Positions 36,901 through 50,224 of a stretch of 64,000 nucleotides of DNA are shown piece by piece; position 1 is the first letter of the stretch; each line of letters begins with the position of its first letter. The position numbers and the translations under genes were made by a program. The notes beneath the pieces are model-generated. The model was not told where the DNA came from. It saw only the letters and a list, made by a program, of their open reading frames with translations, and did no database searches. Source of the DNA: Parabacteroides chongii (lineage in GTDB: Bacteria; Bacteroidota; Bacteroidia; Bacteroidales; Tannerellaceae); contig NZ_CP120849.1 in NCBI RefSeq assembly GCF_029581355.1, positions 466,501 through 530,500 on the forward strand, given 5' to 3'.

Positions 36901-38664
36901 ATGAAAAACTCGCTTATCCTTTGTGCCCTGCTAACGCTAGGCCCGGTTTGTTACGCACAGCAATCGGATTCCAAAATCTGTACCGATTACACCGAACTGA
37001 CCGACACCAAGCCACACGACAGTGAGGCTATCTGGAATAAAATAACAACGCCGACCCAACTGAGCTGGGCAAGCACGGACGTTCGTTATCCGAAACTCAG
37101 TATTCCTAAAATAACCAAAAACTCCCGCTGGCAGGCAAAAGCCTGGAAAGGGGAACGTGTCAACGCGCAGGCTGTATTGTGGACTACCGCCGATTTGTCG
37201 GATGCCACTATCACAGTGACCGATTTGAAAAACGGCTCATCCGTTATCCCTTCTTCTGCCATCACCACCAACTTCGTTCGTTACGTCATGACAGACGAAC
37301 TGAACAAAGACCGTAAAGGCGGTTGCGGACATCGTGAAAACAAGGCGGAATGGGATTCTTCCGTTGTTGCCGACGTATTGGATATCGTAAAGATGCATGA
37401 CGTCAAGGCACGTACCACCCAGCCAATCTGGATGAATGTATGGGTGCCGTCGGATGCACGTGCCGGAAAATACAAGGGAACACTGACTGTTTCAGGCAAA
37501 AACTTCCAGCCGATGAACCTGCAGGTGGAGATAGATGTCCTGAACCGTACCCTGCCGGAACCGAAAGACTGGAAATTCCATCTGGATTTATGGCAGAACC
37601 CGTACTCCGTGGCCCGCTATTACGATGTGCCGCTTTGGAGCAAGGAACATTTCGACGCTATGCGCCCGATCATGAAGATGTTGGCGAATGCCGGACAACG
37701 TGCCATCACCACCAGTATCATGCACAAACCCTGGGCAGGACAGACGGAAGATCATTTCGACAGCATGGTATTCCGCATGAAGAAGATCGACGGCACATGG
37801 GCGTTCGATTATACCGTCTTCGACAAATGGGTGGATTTCATGATGAACGATGTGGGCATCAACGACCTGATCAGTTGCTACACAATGATCCCGTGGGCAC
37901 TCAGCTTCGACTATTTCGACCAGGCAACCAACCGCGTTCAGTTTATCGAAGCTAAACCGGGTGATGCAGCCTATGCAGATTACTGGGGTTCTTTCCTGAA
38001 AGATTTCTCCCGTCACCTCCGTACAAAAGGCTGGTTCGAAAAGACTGCCATTTCCATGGACGAACGTCCTATGGAAGCGATGCAGGAAGCCATCAAGGTG
38101 ATCAAAGCCGCCGATCCTGAATTTAAAATCACGCTGGCGGGTAACTATCACAAAGAGATACAAAGCGACCTATATTACCTGAGTATCCCGTACGGAAACA
38201 AATTCCCGGAAGATGTAAAGGCTGAACGCGACCGCAAAGGTCAGATCAGCACCGTTTACACTTGCTGTACAGAAGCTTTCCCGAACACATTTACCTTCTC
38301 CGATCCGGCAGAAGCTCCGTGGACAATCGTTCATGCCGTAGCCGGTGGCTATGACGGTTACCTGCGTTGGGCTGTCAACAGCTGGACGGCTGATCCGTTG
38401 CGCGACTCCCGTTTCCGTACCTGGGCTGCCGGCGATACGTATAGTATCTATCCGGGTCCTCGTAGCTCCATCCGTTTCGAACGTCTGGTGGAAGGTCTTC
38501 AGGATGCCGAAAAGATCCGTATCCTCCGCGAAGAACTGAAAGGCAGCAAACTGGCCAAATTGAACAAAACAGTTGCCATGTTTACACCGGAAGGGTTGGC
38601 TGAGACACAGAAGTCGGCTGACGAGATGGTCAATGAACTGAATAAGGTGCTAAATTCGTTCTGA
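36901..38664 (+). CDS. GH123-like glycosidase with DUF4091 domain
   Basis: 587 residues from the ATG at 36901; the frame is open further upstream but that part lies inside the rSAM gene, and the ATG starts a signal peptide (MKNSLILCALLTLGPVCYAQ). An N-terminal beta-sandwich (VPSDARAGKYKGTLTVSG, about 181) precedes a TIM barrel (DWKFHLDLWQNPYSVARYY, about 223) and a DUF4091 C-terminal region (RWAVNSW, GPRSSIRFERLVEGLQDAEKIRILRE). SMDERP at about 386-390 gives an Asp387-Glu388 pair equivalent to the catalytic pair of GH123 N-acetyl-beta-galactosaminidases, which use substrate-assisted catalysis on glycosphingolipid or host glycans. Specificity for GalNAc is inferred from the family. It lies 61 bases after the rSAM gene; a link is not established. 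Confidence 0.85.
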   Translation: MKNSLILCALLTLGPVCYAQQSDSKICTDYTELTDTKPHDSEAIWNKITTPTQLSWASTDVRYPKLSIPKITKNSRWQAKAWKGERVNAQAVLWTTADLSDATITVTDLKNGSSVIPSSAITTNFVRYVMTDELNKDRKGGCGHRENKAEWDSSVVADVLDIVKMHDVKARTTQPIWMNVWVPSDARAGKYKGTLTVSGKNFQPMNLQVEIDVLNRTLPEPKDWKFHLDLWQNPYSVARYYDVPLWSKEHFDAMRPIMKMLANAGQRAITTSIMHKPWAGQTEDHFDSMVFRMKKIDGTWAFDYTVFDKWVDFMMNDVGINDLISCYTMIPWALSFDYFDQATNRVQFIEAKPGDAAYADYWGSFLKDFSRHLRTKGWFEKTAISMDERPMEAMQEAIKVIKAADPEFKITLAGNYHKEIQSDLYYLSIPYGNKFPEDVKAERDRKGQISTVYTCCTEAFPNTFTFSDPAEAPWTIVHAVAGGYDGYLRWAVNSWTADPLRDSRFRTWAAGDTYSIYPGPRSSIRFERLVEGLQDAEKIRILREELKGSKLAKLNKTVAMFTPEGLAETQKSADEMVNELNKVLNSF

Positions 38665-38691
38665 TAAAAAGATAACGCAAAAAATAAATAG

Positions 38692-38745
38692 TGCGCCGAA
38701 AAATATTTCCCGTTCCGACACGGAAACCGAGATCTTTTCGGCGCA
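38692..38745 (+). terminator. Hairpin after the GH123-like gene
   Basis: TGCGCCGAAAA (38692-38702) and TTTTCGGCGCA (38735-38745) pair over 11 bases, with a smaller CCG/CGG dyad in the loop, 28 bases after the stop codon. Likely transcript end; the following T-run is weak. No gene is seen between here and 38936. Confidence 0.5.
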
Positions 38746-38879
38746 TTATCCTTTCCCCCGACAGAAACCGTCTTATCCAAACAGTTCCTTCCCTTTTATT
38801 ATATATGTATCAATGATTCCGACAAGGACGACGACCGCCCAATCATGTGATAAGCCCGACAGTAAAAAGGATAAAGAAC

Positions 38880-38921
38880 AAAGAGAGTGTGTCAAAAATC
38901 ACACTATGGCACACTCTCTTT
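38880..38921. terminator. Bidirectional hairpin between GH123-like gene and TA-like pair
   Basis: AAAGAGAGTGTG (38880-38891) and CACACTCTCTTT (38910-38921) pair over 12 bases; followed on the plus strand by CTTTTAC and on the minus strand by GTTCTTT. It lies just downstream of the short toxin-like frame. Confidence 0.6.
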
Positions 38922-38935
38922 CTTTTACAATGAAA

Positions 38936-39106
38936 CTATTCTATCTGTATTTTCCGCGTTTGTTTGATTCGATTTATGCTTGAAGCAGCATATGCTTCTG
39001 CTTGAAAATACCCAAATAAGTCAAGGCCTTGTTCGTATACGGAATTATAACTTTCCCAAAAGCGGTCACTAACTACAACCGGCTTTTTAGGAGCGCCGTT
39101 TTCCAT
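38936..39106 (-). CDS. Short ParE/RelE-like toxin frame, apparently truncated
   Basis: 56 residues from an ATG at 39106 that lies inside the preceding gene (34-base overlap, +1 frame). VVVSDRFWESYNSVYEQGLDLFGYFQAEAYAASSINRI resembles the N-terminal strand and two helices of ParE/RelE-type toxins ('..SP.....L..IYEYGLE..G...A..Y...I'). A full toxin would continue for another 40 or so residues of beta strands; here it stops after KQTRKIQIE and a hairpin follows. I see no continuation in the other frames, so this is either a shortened, probably inactive toxin or a compact protein of another kind. The overlap with the gene before it is typical of toxin-antitoxin pairs. Confidence 0.5.
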   Translation of the reverse strand: MENGAPKKPVVVSDRFWESYNSVYEQGLDLFGYFQAEAYAASSINRIKQTRKIQIE

Positions 39107-39303
39107 TGCTCAAATTTTTGGAAACCTTCGTCTAAAGGAGTAAACCTTCCCCGTTCTATCTCATGGATATGTTCCCAAAATTCTTCTTGGGAAGTTTGAA
39201 GCGGAACATTCGGATTCCATTTATCGGAATTCCGACATGCACAAGACTTATCTTTTTGAGTTGATAAGTCCGAATCTGATGAAAAATGATTAATTTTTGT
39301 CAT
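39073..39303 (-). CDS. Small antitoxin-like protein
   Basis: 76 residues. The N-terminal 35 residues are polar with a Cys pair (KSCACRN); the C-terminal half, TSQEEFWEHIHEIERGRFTPLDEGFQKFEQWKTALLKS, is helical and charged, like the toxin-wrapping part of small antitoxins in Bacteroidetes ParDE/RelBE-type pairs. It overlaps the following short toxin-like frame by 34 bases. A TATCTTTA -7-like element on the minus strand at 39333-39340 fits a promoter 30 bases upstream. I do not recognise a DNA-binding domain, so assignment as antitoxin rests on the gene arrangement and the C-terminal composition. Confidence 0.55.
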   Translation of the reverse strand: MTKINHFSSDSDLSTQKDKSCACRNSDKWNPNVPLQTSQEEFWEHIHEIERGRFTPLDEGFQKFEQWKTALLKSRL

Positions 39304-39383
39304 AGTTGTAATTGTTATTAATTAGAATGTGATAAAGATAGATATTCTTTTCCGAATAAAATCTATGAAAAAGAAAACCTATA

Positions 39384-39416
39384 AAAAAAGAGATACTGTA
39401 ACAGCATCTCTTTTTT
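39384..39416 (-). terminator. Terminator after der
   Basis: Runs A-rich arm GAGATACTG and its partner CAGCATCTC (39390-39410) closed by A/T runs, a 15-base stem with one mismatch and a 3-base loop; the minus strand ends in seven T. Strong rho-independent terminator for the der end of the housekeeping operon, also usable from the other side. Confidence 0.75.
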
Positions 39417-39421
39417 GTTTC

Positions 39422-40735
39422 TTATTTCTCGCGAATGAAAATATTGATCGGTGTCCCTGTGAAATCCCAGTTATCGCGGATCTTGTTCTCCAGGAAGCGT
39501 TTGTAAGGCTCCTTGATCCATTGCGGCAGGTTGGCAAAGAATACGAACGACGGAACCTGTCCGGCTGGCAACTGAGTGATGTATTTGATCTTGATATACT
39601 TTCCTTTCCATGCTGGAGGCGGATAGTTCTCGATGATCGGCAGCATGATCTCGTTCAGTTTCGCTGTAGGGATACGTTTCTGACGGTTGTCGTAGACTTC
39701 CTTGGCCGTTTCCAGCACTTTCAGGATACGCTGCTTGGTCAGTGCCGAAATAAACAGGATAGGGAAATCGGTAAACGGTGCCAAACGTTCGCGAATGGCA
39801 TTCGTATAACTGTCAATCACCTGCTGGCTCTTGTCTTCCACCAAATCCCATTTGTTTACACAAACCACCAAACCCTTTTTATTCTTCTGCACCAAAGAGA
39901 ATATATTCAGATCCTGGCTCTCGATACCACGGGTGGCATCCACCATCAGGATACAGACATCAGAGTTTTCAATGGCACGGATCGAACGGATCACGGAATA
40001 ATATTCCAGGTCTTCGTTCACCTTTCCTTTCTTACGGATACCGGCTGTATCCACTAGATAGAAATTCAGGCCGAATTTATTGTATTTTGTGTAGATCGAA
40101 TCGCGGGTCGTACCGGCAATATCCGTCACGATATGACGCTCTTCACCGATAAACGCATTGATCAGAGAAGATTTTCCGGCATTCGGACGGCCGATGATGG
40201 CAATACGGGGCAGCTCTTCTTCCAATGTTTCAGACTGATCCTCCGGAAGCGTCTCAACGATCTTATCCAGCAGGTCACCTGAGTTGGAACCGTTGATGGC
40301 TGATACGCAGAAAGGATCGCCCAAACCGAACGAATAGAACTCCGCCGAAGCAGCGTGCATTTCAAAGTTATCGGCTTTATTGGCGACTACGATAACCGGC
40401 TTCTTGTTGCGGCGCAGGATCTTAGCCACTTCGATATCCAAATCAGTAATACCGTTCAAAACATCTACGACAAACAAGATCACATCCGCCTCGTCGAGCG
40501 CGACCTGTACCTGTTTGTTTATCTCTTCTTCAAAAACGTCATCCGAATTAATTACCCATCCGCCTGTATCGATCAGCGAAAACTCTTTACCGGTCCAGTC
40601 CACTTTACCGTATTGACGGTCGCGGGTAGTTCCTGCTTCATCGTTCACGATGGCCTGACGCGATTGGGTCAGACGGTTGAACAGGGTGGACTTTCCTACG
40701 TTGGGCCTACCAACAATTGCTACAATATTTCCCAT
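39422..40735 (-). CDS. der: Ribosome biogenesis GTPase Der (EngA)
   Basis: 437 residues with two tandem GTPase domains and a C-terminal KH-like domain, the plan unique to Der, which is essential for 50S ribosomal subunit assembly. First G domain: GRPNVGKST (about 8), DTGG (about 57), NKAD (about 118). Second: GRPNAGKSS (about 181), [11 protein letters not shown] (about 228), NKWD (about 293). The KH-like region runs [16 protein letters not shown] to PINIFIREK. It is last in a run DUF177-rpmF-fabH-era-der, 24 bases after era, and is followed by a strong terminator. Confidence 0.98.
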   Translation of the reverse strand: MGNIVAIVGRPNVGKSTLFNRLTQSRQAIVNDEAGTTRDRQYGKVDWTGKEFSLIDTGGWVINSDDVFEEEINKQVQVALDEADVILFVVDVLNGITDLDIEVAKILRRNKKPVIVVANKADNFEMHAASAEFYSFGLGDPFCVSAINGSNSGDLLDKIVETLPEDQSETLEEELPRIAIIGRPNAGKSSLINAFIGEERHIVTDIAGTTRDSIYTKYNKFGLNFYLVDTAGIRKKGKVNEDLEYYSVIRSIRAIENSDVCILMVDATRGIESQDLNIFSLVQKNKKGLVVCVNKWDLVEDKSQQVIDSYTNAIRERLAPFTDFPILFISALTKQRILKVLETAKEVYDNRQKRIPTAKLNEIMLPIIENYPPPAWKGKYIKIKYITQLPAGQVPSFVFFANLPQWIKEPYKRFLENKIRDNWDFTGTPINIFIREK

Positions 40736-40759
40736 AAATTTCCTTTCTGTACGCTGTTA

Positions 40760-41650
40760 TTAATCCAGCTGATAACCAAAATTCTTCAGAATGTTATCCC
40801 TGTTACGCCAGTCTTTTTCTACCTTGACAAACATTTCCAGGAATACCTTCTTATCAAAGAAACGTTCAATATCCTTGCGGGCCATGGCTCCTACTTTTTT
40901 CAGTGCCTGTCCCTTATGCCCGATGATAATCCCTTTTTGGGAATCCCGTTCCACAATGATGAGCGCCTTGATGTGAATCATTTCTTCTTCTTCCTTAAAC
41001 AGCTCTACAACGACTTCCACCGCATACGGTATCTCCTTCTGGTAGTACAGGAGTATCTTCTCGCGAATGATCTCCGTCACAAAGAAGCGGGCCGGTTTAT
41101 CGGTAAGCGCGTCTTTTTCAAAATAAGGGGGAGATTCGGGCATCAAAGTCTCCACCCGTTGCTTTACATAATCAATATTGAAGTTTGAAAGTGCCGAGAT
41201 CGGAATAATTTCCGCTTTCGGCAGTATCTCGTTCCAGTGGGCAACCAGTTTTTCCAGTTCCCCCTGGTTGCTTGTATCAATCTTGTTGATCAGCAACAGG
41301 ACGGGACATTCTACCGTTTTAACCCGCTGAAGAAATTCTTCATTTTTATCGATTGTCTCAACGACATCGGTCACATAGAGTAACACGTCGGCATCGCCTA
41401 ATGCCGACTCCGAAAAATTCAGCATAGATTCCTGCAACTTATAATTCGGATGCAGGACTCCCGGCGTGTCTGAATACACGATCTGCATATCGTCGGTATT
41501 CACAATCCCCATGATACGATGACGGGTGGTCTGCGCCTTCGACGTGATGATGGAGATGCGCTCTCCCACCAAACGGTTCATCAGCGTAGACTTCCCTACA
41601 TTAGGATTACCGACAATATTAACAAAGCCGGACTTATGCTTGTTTTCCAT
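40760..41650 (-). CDS. era: GTPase Era
   Basis: 296 residues from the ATG at 41650. Era binds the 3' end of 16S rRNA and helps 30S maturation. GNPNVGKST (about 13), DTPG (about 60) and NKID (about 124) are the GTPase motifs; the C-terminal KH domain has [23 protein letters not shown], with the GxxG loop. The start overlaps the 3' end of fabH by 17 bases, which implies translational coupling. A longer frame adds 15 codons inside fabH and is not preferred. der follows after 24 bases. Confidence 0.97.
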   Translation of the reverse strand: MENKHKSGFVNIVGNPNVGKSTLMNRLVGERISIITSKAQTTRHRIMGIVNTDDMQIVYSDTPGVLHPNYKLQESMLNFSESALGDADVLLYVTDVVETIDKNEEFLQRVKTVECPVLLLINKIDTSNQGELEKLVAHWNEILPKAEIIPISALSNFNIDYVKQRVETLMPESPPYFEKDALTDKPARFFVTEIIREKILLYYQKEIPYAVEVVVELFKEEEEMIHIKALIIVERDSQKGIIIGHKGQALKKVGAMARKDIERFFDKKVFLEMFVKVEKDWRNRDNILKNFGYQLD

Positions 41651-42638
41651 TATAACCCCATTTAAGATAAATTGCACCCCAGGTAAAACCGGCACCGAAT
41701 GCAGCCAAAATCAGGTTATCCCCTTTCTTCAGCTTGTCTTCCCACTCCCAAAGACAGATAGGAATTGTTCCGGCACTTGTATTACCGTATTTCTGGATAT
41801 TGATCATGACTTTGTCCATATCCACACCCAAACGTTTGGCTGTTGCATCGATGATGCGCAGGTTGGCCTGGTGGGGAACAATCCATGTAATATCGTCGTG
41901 AGTCAGATTATTTTTCTCTGCTATTTCTGCAGCCACATCGGCCATATAAGAAACAGCATACTTAAATACATATTTACCATCCTGAAAAACGAAATGTTCG
42001 CGATTATCAACAGTCTCGTGGCTGGGAGGATAGGCTGAACCACCAGATTTCATGATCAAGTGAGAATAACCGGTACCTTCCGTACGCAGGATCGTATCGA
42101 TAATACCAACATCTTCCGTCGTCGGTTCCAGTAACACTGCACCACAGGCATCGCCAAACAGAGGACAAGTCGAACGGTCCTGATAATCGGTAATGGCTGT
42201 CATCTTATCACCGGCAACAACAATTACTTTCTTATAACGTCCCGAACGAATATAGTTTGCACCTGTTTCCAGCCCATACAGGAAACCTGCACAAGCCCCC
42301 TGCAAATCGAAAGTCATTGCATTCTTACATCCAGTATGGTGAGCGATGATCGAAGAGGTAGTAGGGAAGTGATGATCCGCTGTCGTCGTAGCAGTCAGGA
42401 TCACTTCTATCTCTTCCGGGTTCACATTCGTTTTTTCGAGCAGTTGCTTCACAGCACGTATGCCCATGTAAGAGGTACCCATGCCCTCTCCTTTCAAAAT
42501 TCGGCGTTCTTTGATACCAACACGTGTCATGATCCATTCATCTGTCGTATCGACCAGTTTCGAGATGTCCCCGTTTGTCAATACATCTTCAGGAACGTAT
42601 CCGCCTACACCTGTTATAACCGCGTTCAATTTATCCAT
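41634..42638 (-). CDS. fabH: Beta-ketoacyl-ACP synthase III (FabH)
   Basis: 334 residues from the ATG at 42638. It starts fatty acid synthesis by condensing acetyl-CoA (or branched acyl-CoA) with malonyl-ACP. Catalytic Cys116 in [14 protein letters not shown], His in [11 protein letters not shown] (about 255) and Asn in [10 protein letters not shown] (about 284) make the KAS III triad, and [13 protein letters not shown] (about 35) is the family N-terminal motif. The C-terminus [15 protein letters not shown] is typical. Its 3' end overlaps era by 17 bases; a hairpin separates it from rpmF upstream, a common rpmF-fabH arrangement without plsX. Confidence 0.97.
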   Translation of the reverse strand: MDKLNAVITGVGGYVPEDVLTNGDISKLVDTTDEWIMTRVGIKERRILKGEGMGTSYMGIRAVKQLLEKTNVNPEEIEVILTATTTADHHFPTTSSIIAHHTGCKNAMTFDLQGACAGFLYGLETGANYIRSGRYKKVIVVAGDKMTAITDYQDRSTCPLFGDACGAVLLEPTTEDVGIIDTILRTEGTGYSHLIMKSGGSAYPPSHETVDNREHFVFQDGKYVFKYAVSYMADVAAEIAEKNNLTHDDITWIVPHQANLRIIDATAKRLGVDMDKVMINIQKYGNTSAGTIPICLWEWEDKLKKGDNLILAAFGAGFTWGAIYLKWGYNGKQA

Positions 42639-42678
42639 AACTTTAAAAATAATGAGACTATATCCCAATTAAAAAATT

Positions 42679-42702
42679 AGCCCTAAAAATACTTTTAGGG
42701 CT
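42679..42702. terminator. Hairpin between rpmF and fabH
   Basis: AGCCCTAAAA and TTTTAGGGCT (10-base perfect stem, 4-base loop); the minus strand continues AATTTTTTAATT. It should end part of the rpmF transcript before fabH, giving different levels of L32 and FabH. Confidence 0.7.
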
Positions 42703-42742
42703 ATTTCTTTCGTTTATCAAAATCTATGTGATTATGACAAAC

Positions 42743-42928
42743 TTACACAGCTGCTTCTTTTACGATAGCTAACTTACCTCTGTAATAGCCGCATTCGCCG
42801 CATACAGTGTGATAAATATGCCATGCGCCGCAGTTCGGGCAAATAGCCATTGTTGGAGTGACAGCCTTGTCATGAGTTCTTCTCTTGGCTGTTCTTGTCT
42901 TACCTTGTCTTCTTTTAGGATGTGCCAT
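42743..42928 (-). CDS. rpmF: 50S ribosomal protein L32
   Basis: 61 residues, complete. MAHPKRRQGKTRTAKRRTHD is the conserved basic start, and CPNC and CGECGYYRG are the zinc-ribbon cysteine pairs kept in this version of L32. It follows the DUF177 gene by 12 bases, the usual pairing of these two genes in bacteria. Confidence 0.98.
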   Translation of the reverse strand: MAHPKRRQGKTRTAKRRTHDKAVTPTMAICPNCGAWHIYHTVCGECGYYRGKLAIVKEAAV

Positions 42929-42940
42929 GTTTTAATTTAT

Positions 42941-43522
42941 TTAATTGTTATCATTCTCCATCAAACCTTTCAGGGCATCCCAGCGAGGATCAGAATTACC
43001 GCTTACGTCATCATCCATGGAAATATCGTCCACTTCTTCTTCGTAATCATCATCTCCGTCATCTGTACTTTTAGCAGTGTGCTTCTTCAGCTTCGTCGAC
43101 ATGGTCTTATTGCATTTGCCCGGAGCATGTACATGCTTCATCGGTACTGCCAATGCAATAAACTCATAAAGGAACCATGCCAGATTAATGGCACCTTCCT
43201 CTTCGGGTATTACTACCACTTCGTCGCTCTCTTCGGCATATTCTTTGCCGAATTTCACTACCAAGCGATTATGGGTATCAACCGGAATCTCCATGTCGTC
43301 CAAACATCTGTCGCACGGAACGATTGCTACACCTTCAATCTGAAAGTTCATTTCATAAGCCACTGACGTACGTTTCACCGTCAGGTGAACCTTGACTTTG
43401 CCCTTCTGGACTTCATCTCCGTCAATGTCCACAAAAAACTTGTTCTCCAGTAAATACTCGAATTCGTGCACTCCTGGAGCGAGATTTTTCAAATCTACAT
43501 TATATAATTTAAATTTTCCCAA
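42941..43522 (-). CDS. DUF177 (YceD-like) protein
   Basis: 193 residues. DUF177 proteins are encoded next to rpmF in most bacteria and are implicated in 23S rRNA accumulation or ribosome assembly. VAIVPCDRCLDDMEIPVD (about 66-83) with the CxxC pair, and VVIPEEEGAINLAWFLYEFIALAVPMKHVH (about 103) with the later CNK, are the family core. The C-terminal tail is acidic (DDGDDDYEEEVDDI) and ends SDPRWDALKGLMENDNN, also typical. It leads the DUF177-rpmF-fabH-era-der group. Confidence 0.92.
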   Translation of the reverse strand: MGKFKLYNVDLKNLAPGVHEFEYLLENKFFVDIDGDEVQKGKVKVHLTVKRTSVAYEMNFQIEGVAIVPCDRCLDDMEIPVDTHNRLVVKFGKEYAEESDEVVVIPEEEGAINLAWFLYEFIALAVPMKHVHAPGKCNKTMSTKLKKHTAKSTDDGDDDYEEEVDDISMDDDVSGNSDPRWDALKGLMENDNN

Positions 43523-43545
43523 AGCCTTTTAGTGTAAAAACCTTG

Positions 43546-43578
43546 CAAAGGTACGAAAAAACTAAACACAAATGCAAT
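43546..43578 (-). promoter_or_regulatory. Promoter of DUF177-rpmF operon
   Basis: Minus strand ATTG (43578-43575), 21-base spacer, TACCTTTG (43553-43546): a good Bacteroidetes promoter 24 bases before the DUF177 ATG. Confidence 0.65.
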
Positions 43579-43610
43579 AACTTTACAGTTATTTTTTATT
43601 ATTGAATGAT

Positions 43611-44768
43611 TTAGCCTCTATATTTTCGAAGCTCTATGCGAAATGTCGTGCCTTTTCCGACTTCTGAGCTCTTTACGAATATCTTACCGCCGTGATAAGA
43701 CTCGATAATGCGCTTTACCAAAGACAAACCGAGTCCCCATCCGCGCTTCTTGGTTGTATACCCCGGATTGAAAACCGTCTTGTATTTTGACTTAGGAATA
43801 CCTTTGCCTGAATCCGTAATATCGATACGGACTGTCTTTTCCCGCTCTTCTACCTGAAAAGTGATTTCACCCTGCCCTTCCATCGCATCCACAGCATTTT
43901 TTGTCAGGTTTTCAATCACCCAGGCAAATAAGGAGTCGTTCATTAAGACCAGTACCGGATTTTCAGGAAGATGAGTATATATCTTTACCTTGGAAGAGAT
44001 ACGCGTTTCCATATAATTTAAAGCCGTACGGATCGAATCGCTGATATTGACAGGTATCGGGTCCGGATTGGATCCGATCTTCGAGAAACGCTCTGCAATC
44101 ATCTCCAAACGCTTTACGTCTTTTTCCATCTCACTAAGCAGGGAAGGATCTATTTCTTTGGTACGGAGATATTCCACCCAAGCGATCAGTGAAGAGATAG
44201 GGGTTCCGAGCTGATGGGCCGTTTCCTTGGATAATCCGACCCATACTTTATTCTGTTCGGCTTTCTTCGTGCTGGCAAGAGCCAGGAAAGCGATCAGGAT
44301 AAATATAAACACAACCGTCAGCTGAGCATAAGGATAGATGAGAAGCCTTTTCAGAATAATTGAATCATCATAATACAGGTACTGGAAAGTTCCGTCCTGC
44401 ATATCGATCAATATAGGGGGATTCTTACTCTTTAGTTCACGGACTTTGTTCTTCAGAAACTGGTCGACCTCTTTTTCCGGAAGTTCGATATTCTTCTCAG
44501 CGATGACGCTGTCCTTTTCATTACACCACAGAACAGGGATAGTCGTATTGCTCTCCAAAATTTTCAGGATAAGAGCCATATTCGATCCGTTGGTCTCAGA
44601 AGCGATCATACGCTGTGCTTCCGCCCAAATCTCGACTTTCTGTCGTTCTTCCTGCGCCAAACTCTTCACAAGTTTATCAGAAACAAACACTGAAACGATT
44701 GCAATCAATGTGGCAATTAAAATGAAAAGATACTTTAACCGTTGTCGGGAATCATATATACTGCTCAT
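43611..44768 (-). CDS. Membrane sensor histidine kinase (orphan)
   Basis: 385 residues. Two membrane helices (about 12-29, LKYLFILIATLIAIVSVFVS, and about 145-165, QLTVVFIFILIAFLALAS) flank a periplasmic sensor segment of about 115 residues. The dimerisation/phospho-acceptor helix is LSKETAHQLGTPISSLIAW (His about 185), the HQLGTP form common in Bacteroidetes. The ATPase part has NLTKNAVDAMEGQG, DSGKGIPKSKY and GWGLGLSLVKRIIESYHGG. No response regulator is next to it. It sits between the rRNA terminator and the DUF177 promoter, on the same strand as both. Signal and target cannot be read. Confidence 0.92.
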   Translation of the reverse strand: MSSIYDSRQRLKYLFILIATLIAIVSVFVSDKLVKSLAQEERQKVEIWAEAQRMIASETNGSNMALILKILESNTTIPVLWCNEKDSVIAEKNIELPEKEVDQFLKNKVRELKSKNPPILIDMQDGTFQYLYYDDSIILKRLLIYPYAQLTVVFIFILIAFLALASTKKAEQNKVWVGLSKETAHQLGTPISSLIAWVEYLRTKEIDPSLLSEMEKDVKRLEMIAERFSKIGSNPDPIPVNISDSIRTALNYMETRISSKVKIYTHLPENPVLVLMNDSLFAWVIENLTKNAVDAMEGQGEITFQVEEREKTVRIDITDSGKGIPKSKYKTVFNPGYTTKKRGWGLGLSLVKRIIESYHGGKIFVKSSEVGKGTTFRIELRKYRG

Positions 44769-44837
44769 AATCTAAAATTCATGCTCAACGTATATTAGAA
44801 CGGGAAAAAAGATACATTATTATAAAAAGCCAGAAGA

Positions 44838-44872
44838 ATAAAAAAAGGAGTCCACTCTTTCGAATGAACTCC
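44838..44872 (-). terminator. rRNA operon terminator
   Basis: On the minus strand GGAGTTCATTC and GAGTGGACTCC (44872-44862 and 44857-44847) form an 11-base stem with G-U pairs and a GAAA tetraloop, followed by seven T (44846-44840). It lies about 30 bases after 5S rRNA. Confidence 0.8.
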
Positions 44873-44901
44873 TCCTGTCTTTCAGCTTTCGCCTGAATAA
44901 A

Positions 44902-45009
<108 letters not shown>

Positions 45010-45073
45010 AATACCTTTTAAGATGTTTGACTTTGGACAACGTTACTTTAACGTAACCATAGAGCGAATCAAT

Positions 45074-45105
45074 AATTGTCAATTCTCAATTGTCAATTGT
45101 CAATT
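45074..45105. repeat. AATTGACAATT repeat block A (5S-23S spacer)
   Basis: 32 bases of AATTGTCAATT units on the plus strand, about 25 bases beyond the 23S 3' end. It is the reverse complement of block B (48108-48139) in 30 of 32 positions; as RNA one of the two differences is a G-U pair. Confidence 0.75.
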
Positions 45106-45130
45106 CTTCAGATATATCAACCCTTTCTCC

Positions 45131-48017
<2,887 letters not shown>

Positions 48018-48107
48018 CCGGTTACCATACGGTAAATCGGATTGATATATCTTCAGCTTGCTCTTGTTACTTTATTTTACGTTGTCCATCATGTCAAAGA
48101 TCTTTTA

Positions 48108-48139
48108 AATTGACAATTAACAATTGATAATTGACAATT
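48108..48139. repeat. AATTGACAATT repeat block B (tRNA-Ala-23S spacer)
   Basis: 32 bases of AATTGACAATT-type units, about 90 bases before the 23S 5' end on the transcript; complementary to block A on the far side of 23S. Confidence 0.75.
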
Positions 48140-48145
48140 TTTGTG

Positions 48146-48219
48146 TGGAGAATAACGGATTCGAACCGTTGACCCTCTGCGTGCAAGGCAGATGCTCTAG
48201 CCAGCTGAGCTAATCCCCC
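48146..48219 (-). tRNA. tRNA-Ala (TGC)
   Basis: 74 bases starting GGGGGATTAGCTCAGCTGG with anticodon TGC in CTTGCAC, T-arm GGTTCGAATCC and acceptor partner ATTCTCC plus discriminator A; CCA is not encoded. In the 16S-23S spacer with tRNA-Ile. Confidence 0.97.
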
Positions 48220-48224
48220 AGTTT

Positions 48225-48307
48225 CAATTGACAATTGATAATTAACAATTGACAATTAGAGTTTGAGTTCTATAATTATCAATTGTGCATTGTCAATTGT
48301 CAATTAT
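48225..48307. repeat. Inverted AATTGACAATT blocks C and D between the two tRNAs
   Basis: Block C (48225-48258) and block D (48272-48307) are built of the same CAATTGACAATTGATAATT units in opposite orientation and can pair with a short loop, filling nearly all of the tRNA-Ala to tRNA-Ile gap. Confidence 0.7.
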
Positions 48308-48312
48308 ATTCG

Positions 48313-48386
48313 TAGTCCCAGGCAGAGTTGAACTGCCGACCTCTACATTATCAGTGTAGCGCTCTAACCAACTGAGCTATAGGACT
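48313..48386 (-). tRNA. tRNA-Ile (GAT)
   Basis: 74 bases starting AGTCCTATAGCTCAGTTGG, anticodon GAT in CTGATAA, T-arm AGTTCAACTCTGCC, acceptor partner TGGGACT plus discriminator A; CCA not encoded. First tRNA after 16S in the operon. Confidence 0.97.
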
Positions 48387-48530
48387 GTCAACTTTGCCTT
48401 GGTTGCCCTCAGCATCATTTTTCTCTCTTGCCGACGTTTTTGCGGCGGTAGATCTATATTGTATACATATTCAACTGTAGTACAAGTTAACTAATACCTT
48501 TAGTCAACTTGATAACGAATCCTTCGCTCC

Positions 48531-50056
<1,526 letters not shown>

Positions 50057-50193
50057 GTTTAAATTGTTTTATTTTCTTGCTCAGAATCCGTTATTTATTC
50101 TCAAGTTTTTGACGGTATTAATTTTTAATACTTGTACTACTTGTTGATATGTAAATCTTTCAAAGAACTTTCGCTTTCTTTCGATTGCGGCTG

Positions 50194-50224
50194 CAAAGGT
50201 AAGGACTTTATTTTAACCGCCAAA
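50194..50224 (-). promoter_or_regulatory. rRNA operon proximal promoter P2
   Basis: Minus strand TTTG (50224-50221), 19-base spacer, TACCTTTG (50201-50194): both boxes perfect. It lies about 140 bases upstream of the 16S 5' end. Confidence 0.78.

Noticed and set aside
48108..48307. Regular AATTGACAATT repeats as a possible CRISPR array
   Set aside because: Units are about 11 bases, directly joined, without unique spacers of constant length, and interrupted by tRNA genes; no cas gene is present.
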